Part shown: piece by piece, positions 42,752 through 53,654 of the stretch
Layout: each line of letters begins with the position of its first letter
Position numbering within the stretch: the stretch's first letter is position 1
Assembly (NCBI GenBank): GCA_000472185.1
Contig: AVDB01000005.1
Span: 1 to 64,000 of the forward strand
DNA from: Rhodobacteraceae bacterium HIMB11
GTDB taxonomy: Bacteria; Pseudomonadota; Alphaproteobacteria; Rhodobacterales; Rhodobacteraceae
Direction: 5' to 3'
DNA: 64,000 nt
Translations under genes and position numbers: made by a program
The notes under the pieces: model-generated
The model's input: only the letters and a program-made list of their open reading frames with translations
Database searches by the model: none
Told to the model about the DNA's origin: nothing

Positions 42752-44113
42752 TTACTTGGTTCCGGGGGTGCCATCAAATTTCTTTTCGATATCAACCCAA
42801 CAATCAATGTAATCGTCCTGAAGTGGTGCCTCTTTAGCGGCATAGGCCGTCAAATGCTGAGGAAAGCGCGTTTCGAACATGAAGGACATCGTGTTATCTA
42901 ATTTTTGCGCCTGTAAATCCGCATTTGATGCGCCTTCAAATGCGTTCTTATCGGGACCGTGGGGCAGCATCATGTTGTGCAGGCTCATACCGCCTGGAAT
43001 AAAACCCTTTGGCTTTGCATCATACTGACCATAAATATTTCCCATCAATTCGGACATGATGTTTTTGTGATACCACGGCGGGCGGAATGTATTTTCCGCA
43101 ACCATCCAACGTTCGCGGAACAAAACAAAATCGATGTTTGCCGTGCCTTCAACACCCGATGGGGCGGTTAGGACCGTAAAGATGGATGGATCGGGGTGAT
43201 CAAATAACACAGCACCAACGGGGCAGTATGTGCGCAAATCATATTTGCAGGGCGCGTAATTGCCATGCCACGCGACAACATCCAACGGGCTATGGCCGAT
43301 ATGCGTTTCATGGAATTGGCCGCACCATTTAATAACAACACGACTTGGAACTTCGCGATCCTCAAATGCGGCGACAGGGGATTTGAAATCGCGCCGATTG
43401 GCCAAACAGTTTGCGCCGATAGGACCACGTCCAGGCAGGGCGAATTTTTGACCATAGTTTTCGCACACAAATCCGCGCGCGGGCCCCTCTAACACCTCAA
43501 CACGGTACAACATGCCGCGTGGGATGATTGCGATTTCCTTTGGTTCTAGGTCAATGATCCCCAGTTCCGTGCAAAATCTTAGGCGCCCTTCTTGGGGGAC
43601 AATCAATAGTTCACTGTCCGCGGAATAGAAATATTCGTCCACCATCGACGCCGTTACCAAATAGATATGGCTTGCCATGCCGACCTGAGTATTCACGTCG
43701 CCTGCGGTGGTCATGGTGCGCATCCCTGTAAGCCATGTTAGGCGTTCGGATGCATGCGGGACAGGATCCCAACGATATTGACCGAGCGACACAACATCTG
43801 GGTCGATATGCGGTGCGGATTTCCAATATGGCAGATCAATTTTTTCATACCGATGTGAATGTTTCACAGAGGGACGAATGCGGTAGCACCAAGTGCGTTC
43901 ATTTTGATGGCTGGGCGCTGTGAACGCTGTTCCAGAGAGTTGTTCGCCATATAGTCCATAATTACATTTTTGCGGGCTGTTTTGACCCTGCGGGAGCGCG
44001 CCTGGCAAGGCTTCGGTCTCAAAGTCATTGCCGAAACCGGGCATGTATCCTTCGGTAATCCCATCATGTGACGGGGCTTGGACAAAGCTATGTGGAAACG
44101 TGGGGCGATTCAT
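42752..44113 (-). CDS. hmgA: Homogentisate 1,2-dioxygenase
   Basis: A 453-residue non-heme iron dioxygenase opening the homogentisate ring to maleylacetoacetate. Iron ligands can be mapped by the conserved blocks: His in PPWYHKN, Glu in MSELMG and His in [29 protein letters not shown] at the start and [20 protein letters not shown] are diagnostic. First gene of the operon, divergent from the MarR regulator. Confidence 0.96.
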   Translation of the reverse strand: MNRPTFPHSFVQAPSHDGITEGYMPGFGNDFETEALPGALPQGQNSPQKCNYGLYGEQLSGTAFTAPSHQNERTWCYRIRPSVKHSHRYEKIDLPYWKSAPHIDPDVVSLGQYRWDPVPHASERLTWLTGMRTMTTAGDVNTQVGMASHIYLVTASMVDEYFYSADSELLIVPQEGRLRFCTELGIIDLEPKEIAIIPRGMLYRVEVLEGPARGFVCENYGQKFALPGRGPIGANCLANRRDFKSPVAAFEDREVPSRVVIKWCGQFHETHIGHSPLDVVAWHGNYAPCKYDLRTYCPVGAVLFDHPDPSIFTVLTAPSGVEGTANIDFVLFRERWMVAENTFRPPWYHKNIMSELMGNIYGQYDAKPKGFIPGGMSLHNMMLPHGPDKNAFEGASNADLQAQKLDNTMSFMFETRFPQHLTAYAAKEAPLQDDYIDCWVDIEKKFDGTPGTK

Positions 44114-44152
44114 TTCGATGCTCCTCTACCGCGTGAATTGAAAATCTGGTAA

Positions 44153-44170
44153 TAGTTGAAAATGTAACTA
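44153..44170. promoter_or_regulatory. Candidate MarR operator
   Basis: TAGTT-N8-AACTA inverted repeat in the 78-bp region between hmgA and the marR-type gene, 21 bp before the latter. Position and form suit a MarR dimer controlling both directions. Confidence 0.5.
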
Positions 44171-44191
44171 ACAACCCCTTATATTGAAAAA

Positions 44192-44626
44192 ATGACACAG
44201 AAAGATGACTTCGATTTACGCGAATTCTTGCCCTATCTTTTGAACCAAGCGGCTGAGATCAGCAGTCAGTCGTTCCAGCGGACATATAAGGGGCGATATG
44301 GTATGTTGCGCACGGAATGGCGGGTGTTGTTTCATCTGGCAATCTATGAACGGATGACGGCCAAAGACATCTGTGAAAAGGCGATCATGCACAAAACCAA
44401 GGTCAGCCGCGCGGTGCAGCGTTTAGAGCAGCGGCGGTATTTGCAACGCAAACCCGATGAAAAAGATCGGCGCCACGAGTGGCTGACGCTCACGTCGCAG
44501 GGACGCGCAGTTTACGAAGATTTACGCGCCCATGCACAGCAGCATGACCAAGTATTGATGCAAAAACTAAGTACAGAGGAAATCACGGTCCTGCGTCGCG
44601 CCTTAAACGCGCTTAGCCAGCCCTAG
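44192..44626 (+). CDS. MarR-family regulator of the homogentisate operon
   Basis: A 144-residue winged-helix regulator. Recognition region TAKDICEKAIMHKTKVSRAV at about residues 62-81, wing DEKDRRHEWLTLT (DxRxxxxxLT) at about 92-104, flanked by dimerisation helices. Divergent from hmgA; likely relieved by homogentisate or its precursor. Overlaps the convergent mipZ end by 4 bp. Confidence 0.9.
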   Translation: MTQKDDFDLREFLPYLLNQAAEISSQSFQRTYKGRYGMLRTEWRVLFHLAIYERMTAKDICEKAIMHKTKVSRAVQRLEQRRYLQRKPDEKDRRHEWLTLTSQGRAVYEDLRAHAQQHDQVLMQKLSTEEITVLRRALNALSQP

Positions 44627-45432
44627 AATTTCGCAGTTACGTTTGGCAAATCCAGTGTTTTCAGCAATTCACGCAGTTCTTGGCGCGCCGCGATATTGGA
44701 AATGTTCAACTGTTTGACGCCAACATCCTTTAGGTCCAGCAGGGTCAGACCACGTGGGAACAATTCACGGAAAATGACACGTTCATTAAATCCTGGTCCA
44801 ACGCGGAACCCGATCCGCTTGGCCAGTTTATCCAATGCCCGCTCCATCTTTAGCTTATTGACCATTTGTTGCGCCCCTACACGGTTGCGCACCACGATCC
44901 AGTCGATGGGTTTCAGGCCTGCTTGGGCACGCAATTGACGGGCGTGCCACACCATCTCGGAATAAACGGATGGTCCCTCAATCTTTTCGCCATCTGAACT
45001 GACGTGGGCCAGTAGATCAAAATCGACAAAACTGTCGTTCAACGGCGTGATCAACGTATCCGCCAATGAATGCGCAACTTGGCTGAGGCGGGTGTGTGAA
45101 CCTGGGCAATCAATTAGAATAAAATCGCTGTTTGGATCGGCTTTGGCCACTGCGGCAGATAGGCGGTGATCATAGATATTTTCACCATCTGGAATTTGTG
45201 ATTTGTCGATGTCAGGTAATGGGAAATACGTGGGCGAGGGCAAATCCATTCCCGTTTCGGCAAGGTGTTTTTGTCGATTAAGAAGATACCGTGCAAAGCT
45301 TTGTTGACGCAGGTCCAGATCAATCGCACCAACGCGGTGTCCCATTCGTGCCAGTGCCGTGGCAATATGCATCGTGACGGTGGATTTACCTGCGCCACCT
45401 TTTTCGTTTCCCACCACAATTATATGGGCCAT
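44623..45432 (-). CDS. mipZ: Division plane positioning ATPase MipZ
   Basis: A 269-residue ParA/MinD-type ATPase that forms a bipolar gradient with ParB and keeps FtsZ at midcell in alphaproteobacteria. Deviant Walker A KGGAGKST at residues 11-18, DLDLRQQSFARYL switch region, and DFILIDCPGSHTRLS Walker B are clear. Its presence is a strong alphaproteobacterial marker. Confidence 0.93.
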   Translation of the reverse strand: MAHIIVVGNEKGGAGKSTVTMHIATALARMGHRVGAIDLDLRQQSFARYLLNRQKHLAETGMDLPSPTYFPLPDIDKSQIPDGENIYDHRLSAAVAKADPNSDFILIDCPGSHTRLSQVAHSLADTLITPLNDSFVDFDLLAHVSSDGEKIEGPSVYSEMVWHARQLRAQAGLKPIDWIVVRNRVGAQQMVNKLKMERALDKLAKRIGFRVGPGFNERVIFRELFPRGLTLLDLKDVGVKQLNISNIAARQELRELLKTLDLPNVTAKF

Positions 45433-45509
45433 TTCCGCATCCCCTAGCGTTTACCTGTTTCTATATCGAAAGGATTTACAAAGCAAAAGTCTATATCCCC
45501 ACACTGGCG

Positions 45510-46640
45510 TTAATTCTGATCCAACATATTTGGCGTGTCTGATTTAATTTCTTCGAAATCAAAGTTATCCAAACGACGCGCGCGTTTGCCCGCCTTATCT
45601 GCGCTTATTTTGATTTCGGTAATATCCTTGGCCGCTTGGGCAAAATGGCGATCTAGGTTTTCAACACGCGTGCCCAACCGATCCACATCCTGATACAGCA
45701 ACCCTAATTCCCGACGAATGGCGCCTGCCTGCTCACGCATGCGCGCGTCCTTTAATATGGCTCGCATGGTGTTCAAGGTCGCCATGCAGGTAGTGGGTGA
45801 TACAATCCAAACACGGGCAGAGAACCCCTCGCGCACCAATTCCGAAAAATTGGCATGCAATTCCGCATAAACCGCCTCCGATGGTAGAAACATCAATGCA
45901 CCGTCTGCGGTTTCACCCTCTATGATATATTTTTCCGAAATATCTTTGATGTGCTTTTTGACCGCTGTCCGTAATTGACGCGCGGCTTCGTTCAATTCCC
46001 AATCGGTGGTCGCATTGCGCAGTGCTTCATAGGGTTCCAGCGGAAACTTACTGTCAATCACAATGGGACCCGGGGGGTTTGGCAGATGGATCAAACAGTC
46101 CGCGCGTCGCCCGTTGGAAAGCGTGGCCTGTAACGTGTAACTGTCCGAAGGGAGCGCCTTGGACACAATATCATTCAATTGAATTTCGCCAAAGGCACCG
46201 CGGGTCTGTTTGTTCGACAAAATATCCTGAAGCGATAAAACATCGCCCGAAAGTTTCGTGATGTTTTCTTGTGCCTTATCAATCGCGGTCAGACGTTGTT
46301 GCAATTCACCCAATGAATGGGCCGTTCGACGGGCGGAGCCTTGCAAATTTTCGTTCATTTGCAGTTGCACATCGGCCAATCGTTTTTCCATCAATTGCAA
46401 CATGCTGGTTTGCTGTTTTGCCTGTGCCTCTGACACGTGATGCAGACCGCCCGCCAACCTCTCTTGGCCTTCGCCAAGTGCCTGAACGCGCTGTCCCAAG
46501 GCATTCATCTGATAGCTCAACGGTTCAGCCGCCTTGGTAAGGCGCGAAACTGCACGCAGCGATAGCAACAAAAGCAACAAAATAATCAGCCCTGCGCCAA
46601 TGATCAGTTGTGTGGTTGGGTCATTGAAATCGAGGGGCAT
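45510..46640 (-). CDS. rmuC: DNA recombination protein RmuC
   Basis: A 376-residue protein: one N-terminal membrane helix (about residues 12-28, LIIGAGLIILLLLLLSL), a long coiled coil to about residue 130, then the RmuC nuclease-like domain with TRGAFGEIQLNDIV, VIDSKFPLEPY and FLPSEAVYAELHAN. RmuC limits inversions and rearrangements. It shares one base with mutL upstream, so both are coupled. Confidence 0.92.
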   Translation of the reverse strand: MPLDFNDPTTQLIIGAGLIILLLLLLSLRAVSRLTKAAEPLSYQMNALGQRVQALGEGQERLAGGLHHVSEAQAKQQTSMLQLMEKRLADVQLQMNENLQGSARRTAHSLGELQQRLTAIDKAQENITKLSGDVLSLQDILSNKQTRGAFGEIQLNDIVSKALPSDSYTLQATLSNGRRADCLIHLPNPPGPIVIDSKFPLEPYEALRNATTDWELNEAARQLRTAVKKHIKDISEKYIIEGETADGALMFLPSEAVYAELHANFSELVREGFSARVWIVSPTTCMATLNTMRAILKDARMREQAGAIRRELGLLYQDVDRLGTRVENLDRHFAQAAKDITEIKISADKAGKRARRLDNFDFEEIKSDTPNMLDQN

Positions 46641-48484
46641 TAAGTTCGTCCAAATAGGCGTTCAATATCGCTAAGTTTGAGTTCCACATAGGTGGGGCGG
46701 CCGTGATTGCATTGGCCTGAATGGGGTGTCGCCTCCATCTCGCGTAATAGGGCGTTCATTTCTTCGGCGCGCATGCGCCGGCCTGATCGGATTGATCCGT
46801 GGCAGGCCATGCGGGACAAAATCGCCTCGATCCGTTCTTGGATCAATTGGCTGCTGCCCCAGTCCGATATTTCGTCCAAAAGGTCCAAAATCAAATCCTT
46901 GGCATTGACTTCGCCCAAAATCGCAGGGGTTTCACGCACGGCGATGGCCCCATTTCCAAAGGATTCGATGCCCAGCCCGAAACGGCCAAAGTCATCCGCC
47001 AATTCCAATAACATCGCGCGATCCCCAGCGGAAAGTTCAATGATTTCGGGGATCAACAAGGCTTGGGCCGCAACGCCGCGTTCGGCCATTTGATACTTCA
47101 AACGCTCATATACCAGCCGTTCATGCGCAGCGTGTTGGTCGACAATAACAATGCCATCCTGCGTTTGTGCGATGATATAGTTTTCATGAACTTGTCCACG
47201 CGCCGCCCCCAGCGGGTGATCTGTTTGCTGCGGGTCTTGGGCGGGTTCGATCACAGGATCGTCAATGCGGGCAGATGGCGCGGGGGCCTCTGCAAAGCCA
47301 AAGCTTTCGGGTGCTTGTGCCTGATAACTGACGTTACGCAACGCGGCACTGGGGCGGTCCATTTGATAGATCGGCTGATGCGGCGTCTCGGGGCGCATTG
47401 CACCCAATGTTGCGCCCGCAACCGTGGTCGAGGCGCGGTGTCCCGCCTCGCCCAGTGCTTGGCGCAGGGCTGATATAATCAGTCCGCGCACCAAGCCCGG
47501 TTCGCGAAAGCGCACCTCGGATTTGGCGGGATGCACGTTCACATCAACAAGGTGTGGATCGCAATCCACAAACAAGGCAACAGCTGGGTGTCGATCACGC
47601 GATAGGAAATCCGCATAGGCACCGCGCAGTGCCCCGATCAACAGTTTATCGCGCACAGGGCGCCCGTTCACAAAGAAATACTGCATCACCGCAGCCCCGC
47701 GTGAAAACGTTGGTAAAGCCGCATAACCAGACAGATGAAAACCGTCACGCTCTGCATCAATCTTTAGGGTGTTTTCAGCAAATTCAGCCCCCAAAATTTT
47801 TGCCAATCTTCTATGTAGCGCATCAAACAAATCACCCGTTTCTGGATCAACGCGAAACACGGATCGTGATCCGCCATTTGATACATCGCGCAAATGGAAC
47901 CCGATTGAGGGTTCTGCCATGGCCAAACGTTTGATAATATCCGTGATCGCCTGCGCCTCTGCCCGATCTGTGCGCAGGAATTTTAGACGCGCGGGGGTTG
48001 CGTAAAACAAATCACGCAATTCGATCACTGTTCCTTTGCTGAGCGCTGCGGGTTTAACAGGGCCCATGTCACCCCCCGCGACAGTGATTTCCGCGCCATC
48101 CTGACCCGCGGCGCGCGAAGAAATCGACAACCGACCAACCGCACCCAAGGATGGCAGCGCTTCGCCGCGGAACCCGAAACTGTGGATGTTTAGCAAATCA
48201 GAACCATCAATTTTTGATGTCGCATGACGGGATAAGGCAAGCGGCAGATCCGCCGCACTCATCCCGCAGCCATCGTCCCCCACACGGATCAGCGTTTTAC
48301 CCCCATCCGCGATATCAATGGTGACGCGCTGCGCCCCTGCATCAATGGCATTTTCAACCAATTCCTTCACGGCAGACGCGGGTCGTTCCACCACTTCACC
48401 AGCGGCAATTCGGTTAATTGCCGCGTCATCCAGTTGCCGAATAACGGGGCGATCGTGGCCTATGTTGGGGTTGTGTGAATTCAT
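46640..48484 (-). CDS. mutL: DNA mismatch repair protein MutL
   Basis: A 614-residue MutL. GHKL ATPase motifs NAIDAGA, GDDGCGM and FGFRGEAL lie in the first 110 residues. The C-terminal domain holds [13 protein letters not shown], the DQHA(x)2E(x)4E metal motif of nicking-competent MutL, and QCNHGRPT. This fits a methyl-independent repair system without MutH. Confidence 0.95.
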   Translation of the reverse strand: MNSHNPNIGHDRPVIRQLDDAAINRIAAGEVVERPASAVKELVENAIDAGAQRVTIDIADGGKTLIRVGDDGCGMSAADLPLALSRHATSKIDGSDLLNIHSFGFRGEALPSLGAVGRLSISSRAAGQDGAEITVAGGDMGPVKPAALSKGTVIELRDLFYATPARLKFLRTDRAEAQAITDIIKRLAMAEPSIGFHLRDVSNGGSRSVFRVDPETGDLFDALHRRLAKILGAEFAENTLKIDAERDGFHLSGYAALPTFSRGAAVMQYFFVNGRPVRDKLLIGALRGAYADFLSRDRHPAVALFVDCDPHLVDVNVHPAKSEVRFREPGLVRGLIISALRQALGEAGHRASTTVAGATLGAMRPETPHQPIYQMDRPSAALRNVSYQAQAPESFGFAEAPAPSARIDDPVIEPAQDPQQTDHPLGAARGQVHENYIIAQTQDGIVIVDQHAAHERLVYERLKYQMAERGVAAQALLIPEIIELSAGDRAMLLELADDFGRFGLGIESFGNGAIAVRETPAILGEVNAKDLILDLLDEISDWGSSQLIQERIEAILSRMACHGSIRSGRRMRAEEMNALLREMEATPHSGQCNHGRPTYVELKLSDIERLFGRT

Positions 48485-48629
48485 ACCACAAATCCTAGCA
48501 CGGATTGGGACGATTCTGCCATGGTGGAAATGTGTTGAATTTTGGGGTCACGTTGCGTTCCAAACCCGCATTTGCACTGGACACATCTGCAGCGCACCAC
48601 TTTATTAATCACAGTAGGAGGAGAGTCAC

Positions 48630-49217
48630 ATGTATACAGTCGTTGGATCACGCACAAACCGCACATTTCGCGTTTTATGGGCGTTGGAAGAATTGGGAAT
48701 TGAATACGATCATAAACCCTATTCCGTGCGGTCACCAGAGGCGATGGAACACAGCCCTACGCGTAAATTACCTGCCCTGATTGCCGAGGGTGAGGTGATC
48801 ACCGACAGCGCGGCAATCATCACATTTTTGGCGGATCGCCATGGGGGATTAACCTTTCCTGCAGGATCGATTCAACGCGCAAAACAGGACGCATTGTTGC
48901 ACCGTGTCAATGATGAAATTGATGCGGTTTTATGGACCGCTGCCCGTCATAGTTTCATCCTGCCTGAGGCAGAACGGGTGCCCGCCGTGAAAGACAGCCT
49001 GAAATTGGAATTCGCACGATCCTTGGATCGCCTGATGGAACAAATCGATGGCCCCTACCTGATGGGGGACACGATGACCATTCCCGACATCATTTTGGTG
49101 CATTGTGGCGGTTGGGCATATAACGCCAAATTCCCGCTCGAGAATGAGGCATTCAAAGCCTACACAAAACGCCTGCGCGAACGTGATGCGTTCAAGCGTG
49201 CCGCGGCCTTGCCTTAG
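48630..49217 (+). CDS. Glutathione S-transferase family protein
   Basis: A 195-residue GST. N-terminal thioredoxin fold with SRTNRTFRVLWALEELGIEY, RKLPALI containing the cis-Pro, and DSAAIITFLA for glutathione binding; the helical C-terminal domain starts at about residue 80. AGGAGGAG before the ATG gives a very strong ribosome site. Class and substrate unknown. Divergent from mutL and convergent with the flavoprotein gene. Confidence 0.88.
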   Translation: MYTVVGSRTNRTFRVLWALEELGIEYDHKPYSVRSPEAMEHSPTRKLPALIAEGEVITDSAAIITFLADRHGGLTFPAGSIQRAKQDALLHRVNDEIDAVLWTAARHSFILPEAERVPAVKDSLKLEFARSLDRLMEQIDGPYLMGDTMTIPDIILVHCGGWAYNAKFPLENEAFKAYTKRLRERDAFKRAAALP

Positions 49218-49228
49218 ATCACGTGTCA

Positions 49229-50401
49229 CTATGTACGCTGCGCATATTGTGCGGCGTGCAACCCTGCCCAACGGCCTGTTGCCAAACAGGCTGTGATCAA
49301 ATAGCCGCCCGTCGGTGCCTCCCAATCAATCATTTCACCCGCACAAAAAATGCCGGGACGATCCATTAACATAAGACCTGCGTCCAATCGGATCCACGGG
49401 ATGCCACCCGCTGTCGAAATCGCCTCATCCATGGGGCGGGGTTCAAGGGTTTTAATGAACAGGCATTTCACCATTTTGGCCAGTGCTTTGGCATCTTGCG
49501 GCAGTTGCGGTGTAAGCTCGCGCATCAATGCGATCTTGATCGGGTCAAGCTTTAGGGCCTTACGCAGATGGTTTGTCTGACTGTCCTTGCCCCGGGGTTT
49601 TGATAGAGCGGTTTCGACTCGGTCGACTGTCCAATCGGGCCTTAGATCAATTGTTAATGGAACACCTGTGCGCAAGGTGCGGCTGACGGAATAGATGCCG
49701 CCGCCTTCGATGCCATTGCGCGATACAATGATTTCCCCGCGTGATATCATGTCGCCAGCGCGAAGCGTAAGATTCTTGATCGGTGTGCCAAAGAATTTGG
49801 TCATGTGATTTGACCAGTCCATCGCAAAGGCGCAGTTTGCAGGTTGGAACGGGGTGATTGGGCCGAACTGTTCGACCCATGCCCCATCTGATCCCAAACG
49901 CGCCCAACTTGCGCCGCCCATGGCCAATACGACGACATCGGCGATGATATTTTTGGCACCGTCAGGTGTTTGAAATTGCGCATTATTTTCGCTTAAGCCT
50001 GACAGTTTCCAATTCGTCCTTAGGCGAACACCCGCATCCAACAACCGTGCAATCCATGCGCGTAATAGGGGGGATGCCTTCATCACCTTGGGAAAGACGC
50101 GTCTTGATGTGCCGACAAAGATTTGTTGACCCAACTTTTCTGTCCACTCTTTCACCTCTTGCGGGCCAAAGGATGCAATCATCGGGTCAAGGTGCGTTCG
50201 GGCGTCGTAATAATGGGGCAAAAATGCAGAAACGGGTTCGTCCATGGTTAGGTTCAAACCCGATTTTCCCGCCATCAAAAATTTACGACCCAAGGTCGGC
50301 TTTGCCTCGGCGATGGTTACGGACAGCCCCGCCTTGATCAACTGCTCAGCAGCCATCAAACCCGCGGGACCACCCCCAATCACCAATGCTTTTTTTGTCA
50401 T
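49229..50401 (-). CDS. TIGR03862-type flavoprotein (BaiN/HI0933 group)
   Basis: A 390-residue FAD protein: ALVIGGGPAGLMAAEQLI (residues 5-22), GRKFLMAGKSGLNLT (residues 38-52) as in the HI0933/BaiN group, and a C-terminal GIFCAGEMIDWEAPTGGYLI FAD clamp. Function is unknown in most bacteria; relatives act as reductases. It overlaps the broken mechanosensitive-channel gene by 4 bp. Confidence 0.85.
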   Translation of the reverse strand: MTKKALVIGGGPAGLMAAEQLIKAGLSVTIAEAKPTLGRKFLMAGKSGLNLTMDEPVSAFLPHYYDARTHLDPMIASFGPQEVKEWTEKLGQQIFVGTSRRVFPKVMKASPLLRAWIARLLDAGVRLRTNWKLSGLSENNAQFQTPDGAKNIIADVVVLAMGGASWARLGSDGAWVEQFGPITPFQPANCAFAMDWSNHMTKFFGTPIKNLTLRAGDMISRGEIIVSRNGIEGGGIYSVSRTLRTGVPLTIDLRPDWTVDRVETALSKPRGKDSQTNHLRKALKLDPIKIALMRELTPQLPQDAKALAKMVKCLFIKTLEPRPMDEAISTAGGIPWIRLDAGLMLMDRPGIFCAGEMIDWEAPTGGYLITACLATGRWAGLHAAQYAQRT

Positions 50402-51722
50402 TCCTCAGGTATATCCGGCATATTTTTGAACTCGCCCACGCGATGTGGGTATGGGATTTTAATATCGTTTTCTTTCAACGTGTTCCAGATTATAAAAAGA
50501 ACATCAGGATTATATTTGTTTTTGCCGTCATCAATCCCAATGACCCAAAATTCGACGGCAAAATTGATGCCATTTTCCTCGAAACCGCGCAGTTCGCAAT
50601 CAGGCGGAAATGGATCGTCTAGGGCCTCTGGGTGTTTGGAAACAGCGACCTCAACCAGGGCAGGGACCAAATTTATGTCTGTGTCATAACTGACGGAAAA
50701 ATCTGCTTCATGCCGGTTTACGTTGCCTTGATCCGAATAATTGACAACACGGGTCGTGATGAAATCTTCGTTTGGGACAACGATCCAACGTCCGTCATAT
50801 GTCTCAAGGATCATGGAACGCGCAGTGGTTTTAATGATTGTGCCTGCTTCTCCGCCGTCTAGTTCGACATAGTCCCCAACGGTTGCCTGCCCCTCTAACA
50901 AGAGGATCACGCCCGAGATAAAGTTTGATGCAATCTTCTGCAAACCAAAGCCAAGGCCAACACTAACCGCGCACCCCCAGTACGGCAAGCGAGGTCAGGG
51001 AAATCCCCATGATGTTCATCAGGATCAAAAACGCCGCGCCGAAAATGGCAATCTCGGTTGCCATGCTGGCCAGCTGGCGGGTGGCATTTCTTCTTGTTTA
51101 TTGATAAAGTCCGAGGATTGATCGTTTGACCAACGGCCCAATCAAAAAATGACGCCACCTACGACAAAGAACTGGATTAGCCACAGCAGATTAAAGGATA
51201 GGTTCGCCAGTGGAACAACGGTCGCCTCAAGCCTTGCTGCGACCATATCCAACAGACCCAACGCATAAAGCGCACCCACAGGGATCAGCACGAAATTTCC
51301 CGATAATTACAATAATTTATCGGTCAACATATCCTGTGAGAAACTGCGGATCGCTAGGAATAAAAACACCTGTTTGCCAAAGGCGATGACGGCGCCAGAT
51401 CCAAAAATTGAACGGGTTAGGGTTTCACCAATGCCTGTAAAGGCATAGGCCAACAGAGGCATCGAAAGGGGCAAAAACATCAATATAAAAAGGCGTATTT
51501 GCGCAATGACCGATGTTGATCCGTCCTGTGGTGTTAGAATGCGGGTGATGATTGGGTTCATCTTTTTTTTGTGGCAAATACGGCCCCATAATAGGCCAGA
51601 ACCGATAAGATAAACTGAGACCACGCCGCAGGGCTTAGCGACCATGCCGAGGCAATATCCCACCCCTGCACAGCCAATGAAAACGCCCGCTGAACGATCG
51701 GGGGCATCTGATCGAATTCCAT
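50398..51722 (-). pseudogene. MscS-type mechanosensitive channel, multiply broken
   Basis: Pieces in different frames together make one MscS-family protein. Start ATG 51722 (AAGGGA upstream) reads MEFDQMPPIVQRAFSLAVQG; further pieces include LFILMFLPLSMPLLAYAF, NFVLIPVGALYALGLLDMV and the pore helix ISLTSLAVLG; the C-terminal frame has VGLGFGLQKIASNFISGVIL. Lesions: A8 run at 51563-51570 (needs one more), in-frame TAA at 51309-51307, A6/T6 run at 51144-51149 (needs one more), in-frame TAA at 51100-51098, and C5/G5 run at 50974-50978 (one too many). Five lesions argue for a true pseudogene even if some are read errors. Confidence 0.85.
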
Positions 51723-51798
51723 ATTTTACATCCCTTGATTCCGCACTTAAATCGTATTTTGATAGCAAAATAAGGGGTTTGACAATGAGGCAATTGAG

Positions 51799-52094
51799 AT
51801 GAGCGATCCAGTGTGTCCCTTATGTGAACGCTCAATTCCACCAGATGCACCGCAAAGTTTGCATCATCTGATCCCCAAACTTAAGGGTGGAAAAGGCGGT
51901 CCAACGATCCTGATCCATCACATTTGTCACAAAGAAATTCATGCCACATTGAGCGAGGCAGAGCTTGCCCGATCTTACGCATCAGTGGATGCATTGCGTG
52001 CGCATCCACGCCTAGCAAAGTTTTTTTTAAATGGGTCGCAAAACGTCCGCCGCAGTTTTTGTCAAAGACCACTGGCGGGCGTCGAAAACGATAA
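51799..52094 (+). pseudogene. HNH-family protein, frameshifted near its end
   Basis: The N-terminal 75 residues are an intact HNH-type zinc-finger nuclease-like domain: CPLCER pair, LHHLIPKLKGG and HHICHKEIHA. After LAKFF the frame leaves the family pattern. Adding one T to the T8 run at 52021-52028 gives KWVAKRPPQFLSKTTGGRRKR and a stop at 52092, the expected basic tail; as it stands the frame continues with unrelated residues to 52200 and overlaps the enoyl-CoA hydratase gene. Possibly still functional with an altered tail. Confidence 0.75.
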
Positions 52095-52174
52095 AATCCG
52101 CATATGTTTGACGTCGGTAAAACGTCGGTATCACGTCGGTGCGAAAGTTAACGAAATGCTAATCAGCACTGGGA

Positions 52175-52789
52175 TCAAACCGCCCCAATCATCCCCTTGA
52201 TCCCTGCACAATGTTCTGGGGTTGCAGCCGCGCTATCGGTCATCAGGGAATGGGCATGATCCAGCAAATCAGCAGGATCAACGATGCGATCAATCAAGCC
52301 AATAGATAGTGCTTCCTCCGCCAAAATTTTCTCACCACCCATCAGGATCATTTTGGCGCGTGCGGGACCAATGAGGGCGCGCATCCGCATTGGGTCGCTG
52401 GGTTGTGGCAGATAGCCAAGCTTCATCACGGGGTAAAAGAATTTCGCACTTTCCGCCGCTATCCGCATATCGCAAGCCAGTGCCATGCCCATTGCACCAC
52501 CGGCAAGCGTGCCGTTTAGGGCGGCAATGCTCATACAGGGCAGATCAGCGATGGCACCTGACAATTCCTCCCACAATGGTGATGTGGCAAGGCCTGCGCG
52601 CGCCGCATCCAAATCGGCCCCTGCGGAAAAAACCTTACCCTCGCCCGTCAGGATTAAACCACGTGCATCTTTTGCATCGCGGGCGGTGTCGCGCAAATCA
52701 ATCAACATTTGTTCGGTCAGGGCGTTTGCCTTATCTGGTCTGTTCAGGGTGACTACCCAGACAGGATTGGTTTTATCAACATTGATCAT
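52175..52789 (-). CDS. Enoyl-CoA hydratase/isomerase family protein
   Basis: A 204-residue crotonase-fold protein, shorter than the usual 255-260 residues. LNRPDKANALTEQM, FSAGADLDA (oxyanion-hole and A-helix) and ALNGTLAGGAMGMALACDMRI are present. The usual catalytic Glu of GGxCE-type hydratases is replaced by an Ala/Met region, so isomerase or other acyl-CoA chemistry is possible. The start overlaps the SDR stop (ATGA), so the two enzymes act together. Confidence 0.85.
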   Translation of the reverse strand: MINVDKTNPVWVVTLNRPDKANALTEQMLIDLRDTARDAKDARGLILTGEGKVFSAGADLDAARAGLATSPLWEELSGAIADLPCMSIAALNGTLAGGAMGMALACDMRIAAESAKFFYPVMKLGYLPQPSDPMRMRALIGPARAKMILMGGEKILAEEALSIGLIDRIVDPADLLDHAHSLMTDSAAATPEHCAGIKGMIGAV

Positions 52790-53532
52790 GCAACACCTAT
52801 TGCCTTGCGCAGGTCAGGATTGCGCAGCGCCAATTCCTGTCCCGCAAATTGTTTCGCGTTTTCACACATATATACCATCGCCTTGGCGGGCCAAGAGGGG
52901 GGGACGTGATCGCTCCAGTCCAATTCACTCACGGGGTTCATGCCGCTGGCCTTGATGTCACGCTGCATCTGCGTGGCGACCGTGCCAGGCGATAGACCCA
53001 TGGATGAAATTCCATGTCCGCCATATTCCAGATGCAAACTGCGGGTCATCATGGCAGCCGCTGCTTTAGAGGCGCAATAGGCGCTCCACCCTTCCAATGG
53101 GTTATGCGCGGCCCCCGAACTGACGGTAAGGATAATACCTTCGCCCGATTTCATCATATGGGGTAAGGCCGCTTTGGCCGCGTAAAACACCCCTTTGACA
53201 TTAATGTCGATCAATTTGGACCATGCGTCGATGTCCGCATCCTCGACCCGCGCAATGGGATGCAGGGCCGCGGCATTGTTGATGACAACATCCAGCCCCC
53301 CAAAATGCGCAACGGTTTGATCAATCAGGGCCGTCACAAATGCGGGGTCCGCGATATCCCCCGCAATGGCCTGCGCTTGATCGCCAAAGGGGGCAGCGAT
53401 GCGATCAATATCGACCTTTGACCGCGCGGTTAACACAACTTTGGCACCTGTATCGGTAAATTCGGCAACGCTTGCTTCGCCAATCCCGCGACTGGCGCCT
53501 GTGATCAAAACGGTTTTTCCTGATAAATCCAT
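52786..53532 (-). CDS. Short-chain dehydrogenase/reductase
   Basis: A 248-residue SDR. TGASRGIG cofactor loop at residues 10-17, NNAA near residue 85, catalytic Ser (VSSGAAHN) and YCASKAAAA. Asn and Lys complete the tetrad. AAGGA before the ATG at 53532. Coupled to the crotonase-fold gene, it may reduce or oxidise a hydroxyacyl-CoA. Confidence 0.9.
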   Translation of the reverse strand: MDLSGKTVLITGASRGIGEASVAEFTDTGAKVVLTARSKVDIDRIAAPFGDQAQAIAGDIADPAFVTALIDQTVAHFGGLDVVINNAAALHPIARVEDADIDAWSKLIDINVKGVFYAAKAALPHMMKSGEGIILTVSSGAAHNPLEGWSAYCASKAAAAMMTRSLHLEYGGHGISSMGLSPGTVATQMQRDIKASGMNPVSELDWSDHVPPSWPAKAMVYMCENAKQFAGQELALRNPDLRKAIGVA

Positions 53533-53654
53533 TACATAATCCTTGGTCAATATGGCTCTGCCGACCATGGCACAGGGCGGGAAAACCATGCAACCCCTTG
53601 AACAATGCGATGAACTGCCACAAGTTTAACTCAACTACGAAAGAAGGATTTTTC

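Noticed and set aside
52095-52200. C-terminal part of the HNH frame as real protein
   Set aside because: It departs from the family after a T8 run and overlaps the convergent gene; the +1 frame gives the expected basic tail and stop.
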